DNA of 64,000 bases from Hyaloscypha bicolor E (Eukaryota; Ascomycota; Leotiomycetes; Helotiales; Hyaloscyphaceae). The notes under the pieces are model-generated. The model had not been told where the DNA came from and ran no database searches. It saw only the letters and a list, made by a program, of their open reading frames with translations. The translations under genes were made by a program, and so were the position numbers. The first letter of the stretch is position 1. Each line of letters opens with the position of its first letter. Of the stretch, positions 21,036 through 34,400 are shown piece after piece. The stretch is taken from positions 1,054,001-1,118,000 of the forward strand of contig NW_020194552.1 in assembly GCF_002865645.1 (NCBI RefSeq). The letters are read 5' to 3'.

Positions 21036-22467
21036 TATATCGGTGGTGGGCGGAACATTAGTGGTGGTGACCTGGGCATTGTTCGAGAGAAGTCAAGAAC
21101 TTTCAAGTCGGAAATTTCTGGAGTTGAAGCACGATGACGCATGTGAAGCGAGTCCCAGCAGGCGACGCGACCGTGTTTTCTCACCCTTCACTCTTGTCAT
21201 CAACATCCTCATCCACGCCAATTGCACGACATGCTCTGGGCCACTGTCCCTCGATTCTACGTGTATTGATGGTAAATTCCGGTTGAAGAACCCACCAATG
21301 CACTGTCGGCCTTCGGTGCAATGAAGAGCGGTCAAGGACTCTTTTAGGTCGAGATTTTTCAAACTTGAAGCTTCAGTATTTCGATGCCCACGTCCGTTGT
21401 CCAGTGTCATATGAAACAAGGTGGCCACCCTCTTGAATTCCCCGCTCCGGCCTTTTATTCTATAAGAGAAAGGTTTTCTTTAGCAAGCGCGAGAATACTC
21501 CAGCGGTTGTTTGCCGGGATCCATGTCCGACCAGTTTTGGGACATTGTGCAGACAGACCAGGAATCCATTTGGGCTTCTCACGGGTACTGGCAAGAAATG
21601 TTCCTTTCCATTTCTCCTACGGTCGTCTTTTGGTCGGGGGATCCTTTTCTGCCTCTGTCCGATTCGATGCAATATTCCACTTGGCCATTCGGTAAAGTAC
21701 AATGTTTGAACGCAATGAAGAACAGTACCGAAGTCCATTTCGGATGGTCTGCTTCCCATCCCGCCACATTTATAGAGTCCTGCAACCGTTAAGGAAGTCG
21801 AAAGCTCACCGAAGTCTAGTTAACCTTGAGGTCTGCCTTAAAGATGGGATGCTTCAGGATCTGCCGTTCAGGGGTTGATTGCAAGCCTGCAAAGCCAGAG
21901 CGCCACCCGAAGCTAAAAGAATCCTTCAGCGTCGGATCAGGAATCGAACAGTTTCGGGCCACATGTCATGAGCTCCATTGAATCATTTAGGACTCTATTT
22001 CTGGGCTGTCCAGTTGGGGGCTTGATGCTTGATTGGTTAGTCCTGTCGTTCGCGAGGGTATTCCACGTCTGCCTTGCACAACCGCCGCCACCAGCTTCAA
22101 GACCGTGGCTTGGGGTCAACGCATGACTACACATATTCCTTTGGGGGACTTCGGTAGGTCTGAAAAGCCTTGATCGGTGGTTGGGCGGCTTATCCAATAT
22201 GCAGACTGCCTAGTTGTTTTACGAATTCAACAGTCCTGTTCCTTCTTAGAGTTGTTTCCTAGATCTTCATTCACTAGACAAATATCCTGTCTTTTCTGTC
22301 ATCTGAACATATCGCGAATTTTAAAAGGAATTGAATTACACGTGTGAATCTGACGACGAACGCCCCAACTTTTCTATGTACCTGAGTTTCAACTGGGCAA
22401 GGCTTGGGTTAGAGCCTCATTAACATTAACGGAAACTGACCCAAATCACCTTCAACAAGATTTCGCA
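21036..22467. other. Divergent intergenic region between bcs1 and the RBR gene
   Basis: About 1.4 kb with promoters for two divergent genes. Frames of 60-110 codons occur on both strands but have no domain, no splice context and overlap each other. No repeat recognised. Confidence 0.45.
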
Positions 22468-23698
22468 ATGACTACAGCAGCTTGGAAAGGGTTCATCCAC
22501 TCGTGGCACACCTTGGGCATTGTCCTAAAATGGATGTGCATCACCGTGGTTGGAATACCCTTTGCTATTGCAACTTGTATCCTCGTTGCCGCAGCCGTCT
22601 TGGCCTTCGCTCTCGCGTGCCTCGCAGTAGCAGCAGGAGCATGTGCAGGCGTGTTCTACATGCTGAAAGGGGCATTATGGGTCCTCTTACGAATCCCTTT
22701 CTGGATCAGCGAATTCAGAATCCATCGTGCTGAGCGGAGGGTTTTCGTCCTCCCAGTATTGCAGCCTCGACCAATACAGCAAATTCGACCGCGCCCTGGA
22801 GTTCGAGTGCCTATATTTCCAAGACGTCCAATTGTACCTGGACCCCCTGGGACCATCGTTCATCCGCAAATACCACCTCCAGCATACGTAGCCCAAGCGG
22901 CTTCGACTGGAGGAGCAGCCGGCCCAGCTACAGCACTCCCTGGAACAATGGAGTGCCAAGTCTGCTTGGAGCACAAATTGCTTGACGAATTCCCACAACG
23001 CAACCCCACGGAGACCTGTTCTCACGCCGTCGCGTGTTGCATTCCCTGTCTCTCCCAAACTATCACCGCAGCATTTGAAGGGAGAATGTGGTATGATATC
23101 AGATGCCCTATCTGCAACAATGAACTTAAGCATGAAGACGTTGCTGAGTTTGCGACACAAGATATCTTCCAAAAGTAGGCAATCCCCACCATTCATTTCT
23201 TCAAGTCTCCGAATTCATTGTTCCGACAACAGATACGACAATCTCGCCACTCGCCGCGCCCTCGCAAGCCAACTACCCAACTTCCGATGGTGTCCGGGGC
23301 CGAAATGCGAGTACGGCGAAGAGCATCCAGATGATCCTAAGCATCCAATGACAACCTGCACGTCGTGCGGATTCAACTCATGCTTTTACCACGAGACACC
23401 ATGGCACGAAGGAATAACTTGCGATGAATACAACGCGAAGATCGCAGTGGGTGCTGTAAAGGCAGAGAAGAAGAGTGAGAAGGTTATTAAGAAGATCGCG
23501 AAGAGATGTCCTGGTTGTCAGCGGTATATTAATAAGAATGGTGGATGCTCACATATGAGTTGTAAGCCGATAGTCATTGTTCAAGATACCAAGAGTACAA
23601 TGCTGACGATACGTAAAGGTCCTTGTGGGAAACACTTCTGTTGGACTTGTCTGCATGATTATCCTGGTCATGCGTGGACCTGCAAAGAACGAATTTGA
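22468..23698 (+). CDS. Membrane-anchored RBR (RING-IBR-RING) E3 ubiquitin ligase
   Basis: Model: join(22468..23174, 23233..23561, 23619..23698), 371 residues, introns of 58 and 57 bases. Two hydrophobic segments (about residues 18-45 and 45-80) are followed by a Pro/Arg-rich linker and an RBR module. RING1 runs from C163 (CQVCLEHK) to CPIC at 213-216. The IBR has WCPGPKC, CTSCGFNSCFYH and the C299 ligand. RING2 has CPGC at 328-331 and NGGCSHMSCPCGKHFCWTC, with C341 at the position of the catalytic cysteine that carries ubiquitin in RBR ligases. The second splice rebuilds the SCPCG ligand pair. Expected to face the cytosol from an internal membrane; substrates unknown. The N-terminal anchor before RING1 is unlike the classic Ariadne or parkin layouts. 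Confidence 0.85.
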
Positions 23699-24213
23699 CA
23701 ATCAAGGATTGGGGTCTTGGTTTTCTTAGTCTTTGACACATTTAGGAGACGTCCTTGAACCGAGCCCTCGAACCCATCTAGTACGTTGCCATCGTACCTC
23801 AACTTCCGTCTTACTAGAATTCATCATATCAAAATTCAAGATGTATCCTACTTCTTGATAATCCCAACCAATCATGAATGAGACTCACCAACTTTCTTTC
23901 AAAGTGATCCTTGAATGTTTGGACACCGCAGAACTTTCTGATTAATAAACATCATGTGTGAACCACACGGCGAAAGCCCACAAGCGTAGAATTTGTGGAT
24001 AGCTACTCATTCTATTTTTAGGAATGTGGGGTCTAGTGCGGGGCAAATCTCACGTCACTTTCTCGGAACCGTTTTTCCTTCTCACATAACTTCATCTCAT
24101 AACATAAGAACCAGGAACTTACCCTTTCCGTTATGTGAGGCTAAAATCTCAATAACCCCACAATAAGAATACCCGCGACCTACTCAATTGTCTTCCGCCA
24201 AGCAATACCCAAG
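23699..24213. other. Intergenic
   Basis: No coding frame supported. Contains reiterated CATAAC motifs near 24085-24105 just upstream of the peptidase gene, possibly leader sequence. Confidence 0.4.
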
Positions 24214-26257
24214 ATGGTGTCGAAAAAGACAGTGGCACCTTACGGGACGTGGACCAGCCCCATCACAACAGACGTTGTAGCAGGAAGCAACCTCAGCTTC
24301 TCTGAAGTCCACACCGACGTAAGCCCGTTCTTATTCATCTCAATCCCCAGCACTAATACCTTCAGCCCAAAACAGGAGCAATCTACCTTGTCGAAGGCCG
24401 CCCCTCAGAAAAAGGACGACAAGCCATCGTCCAGCTCAAAGGAACAGAAAGCATCGACATCCTCCCTGCAAAACACAACGCAAGCGGCAAAATCCACGAG
24501 TACGGGGGCGGAGCAGCCGCGATAGCATCAGACGGGAATATTATTTTCACCGACTCGAAAACCGACGCGGTGTTTAGCCTCTCTCCTTCCAGTGGCGAAG
24601 TGACGGAGCTCATCAAGGGAGATGCTAAATTGAGATTTGCTAACTTTTGTTCCCATCCAGAAGATCCTGACCTCATTCTTGCTATCCAGGAAGACCATCG
24701 TGGGGATGAGGTTATCAATACTGTTGCAGCTATTAATGCGAAGACGAAGGAAGCAAGGACTGTTGTCAAGGGTGCTGATTTCTACAGTCATCCAAAGTTT
24801 AGTCCCGATGGGAAGAATATCTCTTGGGTCCAGTGGATGCATCCTGATATGCCTTGGACTGGCAGTGAAGTGTATGTTGCTGACTGGAAAGACGAAAGTT
24901 TGGAGAATATCACCAAGATTGCGGGACAGGCAAGGGCTGAGAGTATTGTTCAGCCGAAATGGCTGTTTGATGGGTCTCTTATGTTTGTCAGTGATCGATC
25001 CGGATTCTGGCAATTATATCGCTACGATGTGAAGACTCTCCAGGTCGAGCAACTTCTCATTGAGGGATTTCAAAATGCAGACTTGGGAGCAAGAGAAATG
25101 GTTCTTGGTTTGTAAGTTGCTTTCCCCTCTGATTTGGATCACAAACTGATTTCTCTAGTTCAACGAATATTCCGTTGAATAAAGATGAAATCATCGTAAC
25201 ATATACCAGGGAGGCAACTAATGGAATCCTCCTTTACAACATCCTAAAGAAGTCGGCGACGGAACTACCTCTTGGCCTTGTCAGCATCTTCAGCGCTGCA
25301 ATCAGCCGAGTATCTGATACCCAGTTCGCTGTCATAGGTGGAACGAAAACTAGCCCAGTTGGGCTTTACATTGTGGATGTCACAAAACCGACGGAGAAGC
25401 AGCTCCTCAAAAGCTGCAGCGGGGTCGAAATATCGCCTTCATATCTCTCTGCCGCCCAAACTATCTCGTTTCCTCGGACCCATGGTAATGCTTTGAGCAG
25501 TCCAGCTCACGCCATTTTCATCCCACCCCGCAACGACGACTTCGAAGCCCCTACTGGAACCATCCCACCCCTCATCATCTCCATCCACGGCGGCCCCTCT
25601 TCTCACGTCAATCCCGGCCTGACCCTCGGCGCACAATACTTCACATCCCGTGGGTACGCCTACTGCTATGTAAATTACGCAGGCTCAACCGGTTATGGAC
25701 GGAAGTACCGCGATGCATTAAACTACAACTGGGGCATTAAAGACTGCGAAGACTCCGTCTCGTGCATCGAGTACCTCGCCTCCAAGCACCTAATCGACGG
25801 CTCGAAGGTCGGCATCACAGGCGGCAGTGCAGGAGGTTACACAGTCTTGAACGGAATGTGCATGTTCCCTAAAGCCTTCGCAGCAGGAAACAGCCTCTTC
25901 GGTATCAGCAACCTGAAGACTTTAGCGGCCGATACACATAAATTCGAATCCCATTACCTCTTCGACCTCATCTTCCCTGACACCGCAACGGAAGAAGAAA
26001 GAGAGAAAGTTTATTATGAGAGGAGTCCTTGTTTTCATGCGAGTAAAATTGAGAGGCCGTTATTGATGCTGCAAGGAGATAAAGATAAAGTGGTGCCATT
26101 GAATCAAGCGGAGGAGATGGAGAGGGTCCTCAAGGCAAAGGGGGCTGATGTTAACTTGGTTGTTTTTGAGGGGGAAGGACACGGGTTTGCGATGAAGGAG
26201 AATATTAAGAGGGCCATTGAAGAGGAGGAGGCGTTATGGAGGAGGACTTTGCTGTGA
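24214..26257 (+). CDS. S9 family serine peptidase (prolyl oligopeptidase / acylaminoacyl-peptidase-like)
   Basis: Model: join(24214..24318, 24366..25111, 25159..26257), 649 residues, two 47-base introns. No signal peptide, so probably cytosolic. The N-terminal 400 residues form the beta-propeller of this family (EVHTDPKTGAIYLVEGRPSE, KIHEYGGGAAAIASDG, FSPDGKNISWVQW, VSDRSGFWQLYRYD). The C-terminal alpha/beta hydrolase has the oxyanion segment HGGPSSHV, NYAGSTGYGRKYRD, the nucleophile in GGSAGGY (Ser507), the acid in QGDKDKVVP (about Asp593) and the His in GEGHGF (His625). The triad is complete. Such enzymes trim short peptides or remove N-acylated residues; exact specificity cannot be told. 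The first splice uses the acceptor at 24365, not the later CAG, because only that keeps the frame. Confidence 0.9.
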
Positions 26258-28184
26258 TGCTTGCATGTTCGCTCTGATTGACCACGTGACCAACCCCCCC
26301 TTTTCTCAGTTCGCGAGAGTTCGACTAGAGACAAAGATAGATATAGCGCCGCCATGCTAATTACTACAAATGGATCTTCTAGCGTTCACTCTGCAATAGT
26401 TTTGTCGAATCATTAGAAACAAGATCATGCGCCACCGCCCATGGCCAGATTCAACAGCCCTCATTGAAATCACATGTGCTTCCAGATACGTCTTCTTCGA
26501 ACGTACCGGTAAACGAACTATTCAACCCAACACATACACTTACTGAAGGTCTAGCCTCGAATGTATCTATCTATTTTGCTTGAGCGATCGTACAAACGGG
26601 ATCATGAGGCATGATGTACAGCATCAAATGTTCACAGGATCATGCATCATTCAATCAATTCGTTTTCAAATATGTCGAGAAGTAGATTTTCACCCCTTTT
26701 ATTAACTAAGTCAGCAAAATTGTTCAGGAGGGAAATTACTGAGTTAAATTTCCATGTTACGAGGCAATCTATTTACTGGACGCTGAGTGTGGCAGTTTAA
26801 TAAATCCATACGATGGAGATTTATGGATCAGATCCAAATCCTTGTGACGATCTCACGATCCAGACAGACTATCACGAACTTGATTCGGCAAACGCGCTCT
26901 CTGGAAATTAGTGGGGATAACATTTGTGTCCATTGGTTCTGAATGATGGAAGCTTCGCTGCGGATTGTTGGCATCCGTTACCCACAGCTTCTGCAGAGGC
27001 TGAGCCACTTCCTCATCCTGGCTCGTACTCGGTGTGCTGAAACTTGGAAGCATGAGACCCTGCAACCGTGATCGGGGGGACTGCACTTCCACTCCTTTTC
27101 GGACTCAGTTTGACAGATGCGGCGACGTGCGGGCTGCACTTGTCGAGCTCGAAAGAATTGGTGGGTAGCTCATCGCGACTTTTCATGAATCATGCCAGGT
27201 TACGGAGATAGGAGTCACTCTTCGAGGCAGCTTACGGACATAAGAAATATTTGGTGTTCTGAGTAATTTACGTACCTTAATCGGAGCCACTTTTTACAAA
27301 GTACCTGTGGTCAATACTGCGCCCTCCCTTCCCCACCCTCCAGTCTCTCCCTGTTTACCTGTTCTAGATTTTACTTATTTTGACTTGACCATTTGGTTCA
27401 AAGCAATTCACTCCAGTTTCTTAACACAAAAAGACCGGAGGTATCATGTCACTTAATTGTATAACGAATTGAGCCTTCGGTCTCTTGTGAACCGAAAAGG
27501 CCATGAAAATCTCGGCTCGCACAAAACAAAATTGACGAAATAGTCCCATAGTCATTGAAAAATGAAAGTCAATTCTCGTCCGTTGCAAGAATCGATCATG
27601 ATTGAGGTCATTGGACTGCTGCATCTCTTCTTTTCCCCACATTCTAGTGGGGCTTAAGGTTGGGCACTGATCGAGCAAGTCAACAGAACTTTCAGGTCAG
27701 ATTAAAGTTGGCCACGAAAGCCATTTAAGGAAAAATAACTGCATCGTAAATGATAAGTTTCTGGCCAGTGGAGGAAGAGCACTGGGGTAATGCCATGCTG
27801 TGTAGCATCGGTTACAGCTCTGGGCGCGGCTGTGCAATCAATAAATGCGATCCCGGCCCTAAGATATACGAAGAAGCCAATAGGGTCCATCTGCAACACC
27901 CAAGGCATTTCCCCAGGCTTTTACTGAATGACAAGGTCAGATCTCGAGCACTGGGACGCTTGGTTAAATTGAGCTATACTTGCCTTGGCAGCAAATATGA
28001 ATGCATATTAGCTCCAAACCCCCATTCGAACCTCGCATGATTTTGAGAGCGTTTTGTTTTATTGTTTTGGGGAACAGCGACAACAGCCTAATGTCTATCT
28101 GAATTAATTAGCACGACTTCCTGACCCAACTCGTGTCGTGACTGGGTGCAGAAAGTGTTTTTCCATCCCCGAGGAAGTTTCAAA
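26258..28184. other. Intergenic, 1.9 kb without a supported gene
   Basis: Normal to slightly AT-rich DNA between the peptidase and the regulator gene. Frames of 60-96 codons at 26853-27092, 27421-27678 and 27702-28040 have no motif and no splice partner. I recognise neither repeat nor RNA gene. Confidence 0.45.
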
Positions 28185-30157
28185 ATGCAAGACCGGAGGA
28201 AGAGTGACGTATCCCTTCCAGGTCAAGAAGAGAGCCCTATAACACGGGCGCGACGGAGCACGAAACGAAGCCGGACAGGCTGTCTCACTTGCAAGTAGGT
28301 CTATGACCTCCACGGCGCCCTGGGTTTCTTCCCAAAGCAGCATGGTAACCTCGATTCAGATTCCGAAAAGTCAAATGTGACGAGGCGAAGCCCGAGTGCA
28401 ATCGTTGCCGAGTCTTTGGTATTGGATGCGATGGCTACGAGAAACAAGTATCAAGCTCGAGTTCCCCCCGGCTGCCTATATTCAAGAATGGAGCATCTTA
28501 CTATAATTCCCTCCTTGCGCTGTCGCCATCCGAGGCACTGCACTTCGAGTGCGAGGCGGAGCAAAGACACTTCTACACTTTCCAAGCAGAAACCGCCCAA
28601 GAGATTTGCGGGATCTTCGAGTCTGTCTTCTGGCAACGACTCGTTCTCCAAGGCTGCTACCAGGAGAGATTCGTTCTTGATGCTGTCATAGCTATCAGTG
28701 CCTATAATACCTCGCTGAAGCTACGCAAAGGTGGATGGCAAGATGAAGGGTGCCTTGCGACTGCAGCAGCACAAGCGCAGTTCGCGTTACGAAAGTACCA
28801 AGACTCCCTGCAGGTTATGAGAACATCTCTGAGCGAGACACCGAGTCCGCGGAAAGCACTGATGGCATGCCTCCTCGTGTGCAGCTTTGAAGGCCTCTTT
28901 GGCAACACCGTCACTGCTCTTACACACGCTAGAAGTGGGCAAACCTTGGTGGAAAACTTTCTGGCGGAGCATCCACATCCGGCCCCCGAAGGAGAAGGCA
29001 TCACTTCTCCGGCACCTCATATAATCGAAGACAAGCTTCTCCAAGCCGCCTCCTATTTCGAGACTCAGATTATTGGTTTATTCGATGGGAGGTGTCCAGG
29101 CGATCATGCCACGTTGAAGATGGAAGGCAAAGAGACGATCGCTCGTATGCCAAAGACTTTCAAGGACCTGGAGGAGGCGTGTGCATACTGGGATCTTGTT
29201 GCTAGAAGAAGCATGCATTTCGTCTGCGAATACAGGCCAGACAGCCACAGGGGATTGGATCCATATTCCGATTACGAAAGTGGCGAACTGGTCAGTATAA
29301 CAAAAGTTATTCCGGATACCAAGGCGATTACCGTTGATAGTCCTCTTGGAAAAGAACTTCTTGATCGCTACCAGTGCGACCGGAAGAAGTACTCAGACGA
29401 TATTACAAGATGGTCAGCAGCGTTCAGCGACCTCTACTCACGACTCAAACGAACAACCAATAAACGGCAAATCATGGGCGCACACACCCTCTACGTCAAA
29501 TCAAAGAGTATGGAAATGGGGGTCGGCTCTGCCATGGAAGATGGGATGTGTTCTCACGACAAATACTTCTCCCACTTCCGTGAGATCGTCACTCTCTCCA
29601 AAGAAATCGTACGAATCAAAAAAACACTTTCACAGTCGGAATTTGCGGTTGAGCTGGGAATTATTCCGAGTCTTCATATGGCGGCTAAATGGTGTCGGGG
29701 AAGGACGATACGGAGAGAGGCAATAGCTCTTTTGTACGGGTATGGCTCAAGAGAGGGACACTGGGATAGCAAGACGATGGCAGAAGTTGACAGATGTGTG
29801 ATGGAGCTGGAAGAGGAAGATATCGACACGGAGTATATACCCGAATTTGCAAGAGTCAGGGTGCTAAGCATCACTTCTGACAAAGAAGGGGGAGACTGGG
29901 CTACTGTGGAGTATGTGAAGGGTTCTCCAAGAACGGGAGAACTGCCTGGAAGGAAGAGAATCAGGTCTCCTGTAGAACAGAAAGCAATATCAGGGAGGGG
30001 GAGTGAAGAAAGCGAGACGAGTGTTGCAACTTATGGCGAAGCTCTGATAGTTCCGTATGACTCGGCTGATAATGGGCAAAGGGGCGAAGAGCTATTCAGA
30101 AGCTCAGGTGCAACGCCTATAGGATATTTATTTAACCAGCCACCTGTCAGTAAATGA
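28185..30157 (+). CDS. Zn2Cys6 transcription factor
   Basis: Model: join(28185..28294, 28360..30157), 635 residues, one 65-base intron that splits the zinc cluster. After splicing, residues 33-60 give the complete binuclear cluster CLTCKFRKVKCDE, PECNRCRVFGIGC with spacing C-x2-C-x6-C-x6-C-x2-C-x6-C, preceded by the basic RRSTKRSRTG. This binds two zinc ions and contacts DNA. The remainder is the helical fungal-specific region (ALHFECEAEQRHFYTFQAET, VFWQRLVLQGCYQERFVLDA, SPRKALMACLLVCSFEGLFG), typical of ascomycete cluster and metabolic regulators, ending in a charged tail. Located in the nucleus. No biosynthetic genes surround it, so its targets cannot be inferred. The ATG at 28185 is the only start in frame before the cluster. 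Confidence 0.88.
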
Positions 30158-31435
30158 TGGATCAGGATTTGTATCAGCACCCAGCTTCACGTATTACTGT
30201 AAGGATACCTCAAAACCAGTCCCGGCCCACTTTCGCGAACTGTAGAGTTTTTCACTCACCTGGTTCCTATCTCGCGTGTGGCCGGCAAACACGCTCCTCG
30301 TCTCCCGAACCGGGAACTTGAATCTGCTGAACGAAGACCTCCATTTACAAAGGACAGGATTACGATGCGAAATATGCATGTCCTGTGTAACCTATAAAGG
30401 ACCAAGCAGCCAATAGAAGACTAGAGTGTTAAGTCACAAGAGTTGACGGCCACCTTGAAGTTCCTTCAACGAATCGTTGTCCTCCTAGCCGCCATGATCT
30501 AGAAAGATGAAATTCAGTACTCTTTTAGTTCCAAACAGGGGCATGAGCTGTATTTAGATATCTAATGTACCAAGGGTCTTTGATGTCATCGCGTAGTCTG
30601 TGTAACCCATTGTCTCAAGCGAGGAGGAAAGGGGGTTCACGTGACTAATTTAAACCATCCTCCCTGGCTCACTTCAACCGGACTGCAATACAGAGTGAAC
30701 GCCATTTAATTTATACACTAAACTGTTTCCATCATCTTGTAACCATTGGGTCAAATGTCTGAAAAGCCTCCGGAACCTGCACGTCCTTGCTCGTATCGTA
30801 TCTATCCCCCACAAGCACGTTTCCATTTTTCTAGGTCTCTTATAATATAAGCGGTCCCAATAAAAAGGCACTGGAAAATTAAGATAGACATAAGAAGAGT
30901 AATGGAAATAGAGCATCTTAATCTCTATAAGAAATATATCATAGAGAATCTAGTTAAACTGTCAAGTTTTACCTGGCCTAGCCCCACCCCTACAGGCTAA
31001 GGTTATAGGCGAAGCCCCGGGGGGTTAGCCAAGCCGACACGCGCTAACAAATCTCATAATCAGCATCTTACTTCCATCCCCCTTCTCCTCGTCGACGTGG
31101 TAGTACTGTTATTGCTGTCGAATGGTCAATAATAGTGTGAAATGTCTTGAACCATTTTCATCACAATCAATTCGCGAATCAGTGGGAGTTCTCCGACGAC
31201 GATTCTCTCTCCACTGACTCATCAAATCCTACATGATTCACACCGACACTCAGGGCTGCGCCACCACAGGCCGATTCCCTTGCCCTCTCTCCAACCCCTC
31301 TTGAATTTACAGATGTCAATCAGACAAACCCCAAAGATTTTTGAAAAAACTCATTGCAACCCACTATCTTCAGTCCCCTCGCGTATTGCCCGCAGCAAGT
31401 CCAATTTCCCCAAACTTTCGATAAGCCAGAACACA
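30158..31435. other. Intergenic with a short AT-rich stretch
   Basis: No gene supported. About 30830-30960 is AT-rich and is followed at 30975-31045 by a GC-rich stretch (CTGGCCTAGCCCC, CCCCGGGGGGTTAGCC) that could be a worn transposon end, but no partner repeat was found in the window. Confidence 0.4.
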
Positions 31436-34400
31436 ATGGCTTCATCACCCCCCGACTTCAAATTATCGTCCACTCAAACCGCTCTCGCTCTGATCGTCCC
31501 TTCACATCTTCAACCTGAGATCAACGCTATCCGTAAGATCCATGACAAAGCATACAGAAAGTGGGAACCACACATCAACATCATGTACCCCTTCGTCGAC
31601 ACCTCTCTCCTCTCCTCTGCCATCACTACGCTCCACGCTCATCTATCCGCGAATCCAATATCCCCGTTCAGCGTAAAGATTGACGATGTGGGAATATTTG
31701 AGCATACGAGAAGTGCCACTGTGTTCTTGAAACCGGGGGAGGAAAGTGGGGAGAAGATTTGCGGGCTCAGGAGACAATTGGTGGCTGCGCTTGGGCGGAG
31801 TGAGGGCGAAGGAACCCGTGACGGGGTGTTTAGGCCCCATTTGACTGTTGGCCAGGAGGGCTTTATTGGGCCGACTAAGGCTAGGCTGGTACAGAAGGTG
31901 GGTAAGTTGGTTGGAGTGGAGTGGGAGGTGGGTGGGTTGGTGGTGTTGAGGCGTGAGGCGTCAGGTGAGATGAGTATTGTTGAAGAGATATCATTGTCGG
32001 GTGATGGTAGTGATGAGAGTGAGTTGATGACCAAGAGCGAGTAATATGCTCATGATTGGGTGATACGTTGACATCCTCCGGAAAGTTTGATTGTTTATAT
32101 AATAGAAGCTGATTGATTTTCCAGCCGAATCTGGGTTCACTGAGACAAAGTGGAGAAAATGCTATCATTTCAGTCCAGGCATTGGATGGAAACAGGAACA
32201 TAAAAGCAATTACTCCCCTCCCGATGAGTGGGCAAACCCCACGAAGTTCACTATCGCATCATACAATCTGATGTCTGAACCAAACGCACCCAAGTTCTCA
32301 ACTCGCCTTTTGAACATCGTAGAAGCAATTTCTAAAGCAATGCTGCGAACAACATCTTCTACTCGAGTCCTTTGCCTCCAAGAAGTCGACGAGGAAATGC
32401 TACTCCTTCTACTCAGAGATGTGAATCTCCAAGAGCTTCTTCCATTTTCAACACACGGCCCGTCATCTCTCTTGCCAAGCCGGAGAAATCTAGTCACCTT
32501 GTCGAACGCGCCGTTCTCTTACTACAGTCTCCAATTCGAAGAACGGCACAAGTTGGCACTCATTGTTTCTTTTCGAGATACTTTAGTCCAGGTCGCGAAC
32601 GTTCATTTGACGAGAGCCTTGACCGATGAAGCTGTTGCAGCGAAGAAGCGTCAGATGGAAACTTTGACCAATTTCCTCCTAAAGTCCCCAACACCAAACG
32701 AGGAGAATATTTTCGCAGCAGGAGATTTCAACCTAACTACCTCTTCGAAAACGATTGAGGTGGCGTTGGCTCGAAAACTCATCACTCCTCAAACAGCGCA
32801 ATGTGTTCGAGAAGTCATTGATCCTGAAGTCTGGGACGATGCTTTCCTTGTTGCTGGAGATGGTAACGCGGAAATTGATAGCGAAGAGTTCTACGAAGGC
32901 GAGCAAGGAGCGACCTTTGATCGATTGACAAATCCTTTAGCTTCGATGTCAAAAGTGGCCATTGATGATCGTCCCCAACGATACGATAGAATTATTTTCC
33001 AAAGAGGAAGAGGGATCCATCCTGTGGGCTTCGAAATATTCGGGCGACCCGCTGAAGATGGAACATTTTCCAGCGACCACTACGGTGTCTGCGGTACATT
33101 CCAGATTGAGGAGGAAAAAGGTGCAAGTGAAAATCCAGCATCAGTTCAACGCTCCCTGGACAACATCAAAATTGCGGACGACTCTACAGACATCCAACCC
33201 CTTATCAAGCCTTACTTGCCAACAGCCGCTGATCGAAAGCAACGAGAAGAAGCTCTCGAACTCCTCCAACGAACTCTATGCGACAGCAAAAGCTTAGCAG
33301 ATCTTGTTCTTGCACCACTTGGAAGCTATGCGATGGGCACCTACTTCACGGATTCAGATATCGATGTCTTGGGTATCGCTTCAGTTTCCCCAAAACAGTT
33401 CTTCAATTTCGCCACTGAACAGCTAAGAACGATTATTTCAGGTGATGGTGAGACGTTCAAGGGCATCCACTTCGTGAACTCTGTTGTTTCGATCATTGAG
33501 GTCAGTATTTTGGGGATCAAATTCGACATACAATATTGCCAAGCAGCTGACGTGGTCAAAAGGTAATCTCTTCCTTTTCACCTAAACCTTCTCCTGCCCA
33601 ATCCTAGCCTACCACCAAATTTCATCTCCTGGCAAGATCTCTAACACGTCCCGAAACAGATACCATTCAAAAACTCCGCTCACCCCACTTGAAATCCTAA
33701 TCTTCGACACTTCGCTAATCTCAACACTTCCCCCCAGCGCCCTCTGCCCCCTAAATACCTACCGCTCAACCATCTTCCTCCTCACCACTCTCCCATCCCT
33801 CGACTCTTACCGCCTCTCCCACCGTTTCCTCGCTCTATACCTAAAACACCACGGCTTATACTCCGCCAAATTCGGGTATCTAGGAGGAATCCACCTTTCC
33901 CTCCTCCTAAACAGAGTCATAAAACTAATGTCTCTCACCACCTCAAACTCTCTTACACCAGCAACAATAATACGAACCTTCTTTGAATACTATTCTACGT
34001 TTAACTGGGCCGAAAATTCTGTTCTTGATCCAGAACTGGAGGTACGGAAAGGGATAAAGGTTGAGAGAACGGCGAGAGAGGCGATGGTCATTCAAGCTCT
34101 GCATCTCCCGGCCGCCAGGCCGAATGTGGCGGCTTCGTGTACACGCCTTTCTGCTCTTTCAATCTCCTCGGAGTTCGCTCGAGCGAAAGCTATGCTGGAG
34201 AGGGGGGATTGGGGGGCATGTCTCGGTTCCAATGAAAGTGGGGCGAGTGAATTTCTGACTATTTATGGAGCATATGTGAGGATTAGCGTCGAGGCGTGGG
34301 ACATTCTTGAGGCTGGTGGGGAGATATTCAGGGAGGTTGTTGGAGCGGTAGAGAGTAGGGTTGTTAGGTTGTTGGTCGAGTTGGGGAGAATTGGAGGTTT

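Noticed and set aside
30975..31045. GC-rich stretch as a transposon end
   Set aside because: No inverted or direct partner within the window and no target duplication.
31639..32034. 131-codon minus-strand frame
   Set aside because: Shadow of the 2H phosphoesterase domain; no domain of its own.
32042..32044. Stop codon ending a separate 2H phosphoesterase gene
   Set aside because: A GTGAGT donor at 32019 and the CCAG acceptor at 32124 remove it in frame, and the EEP domain continues without an ATG of its own in front of its conserved start.
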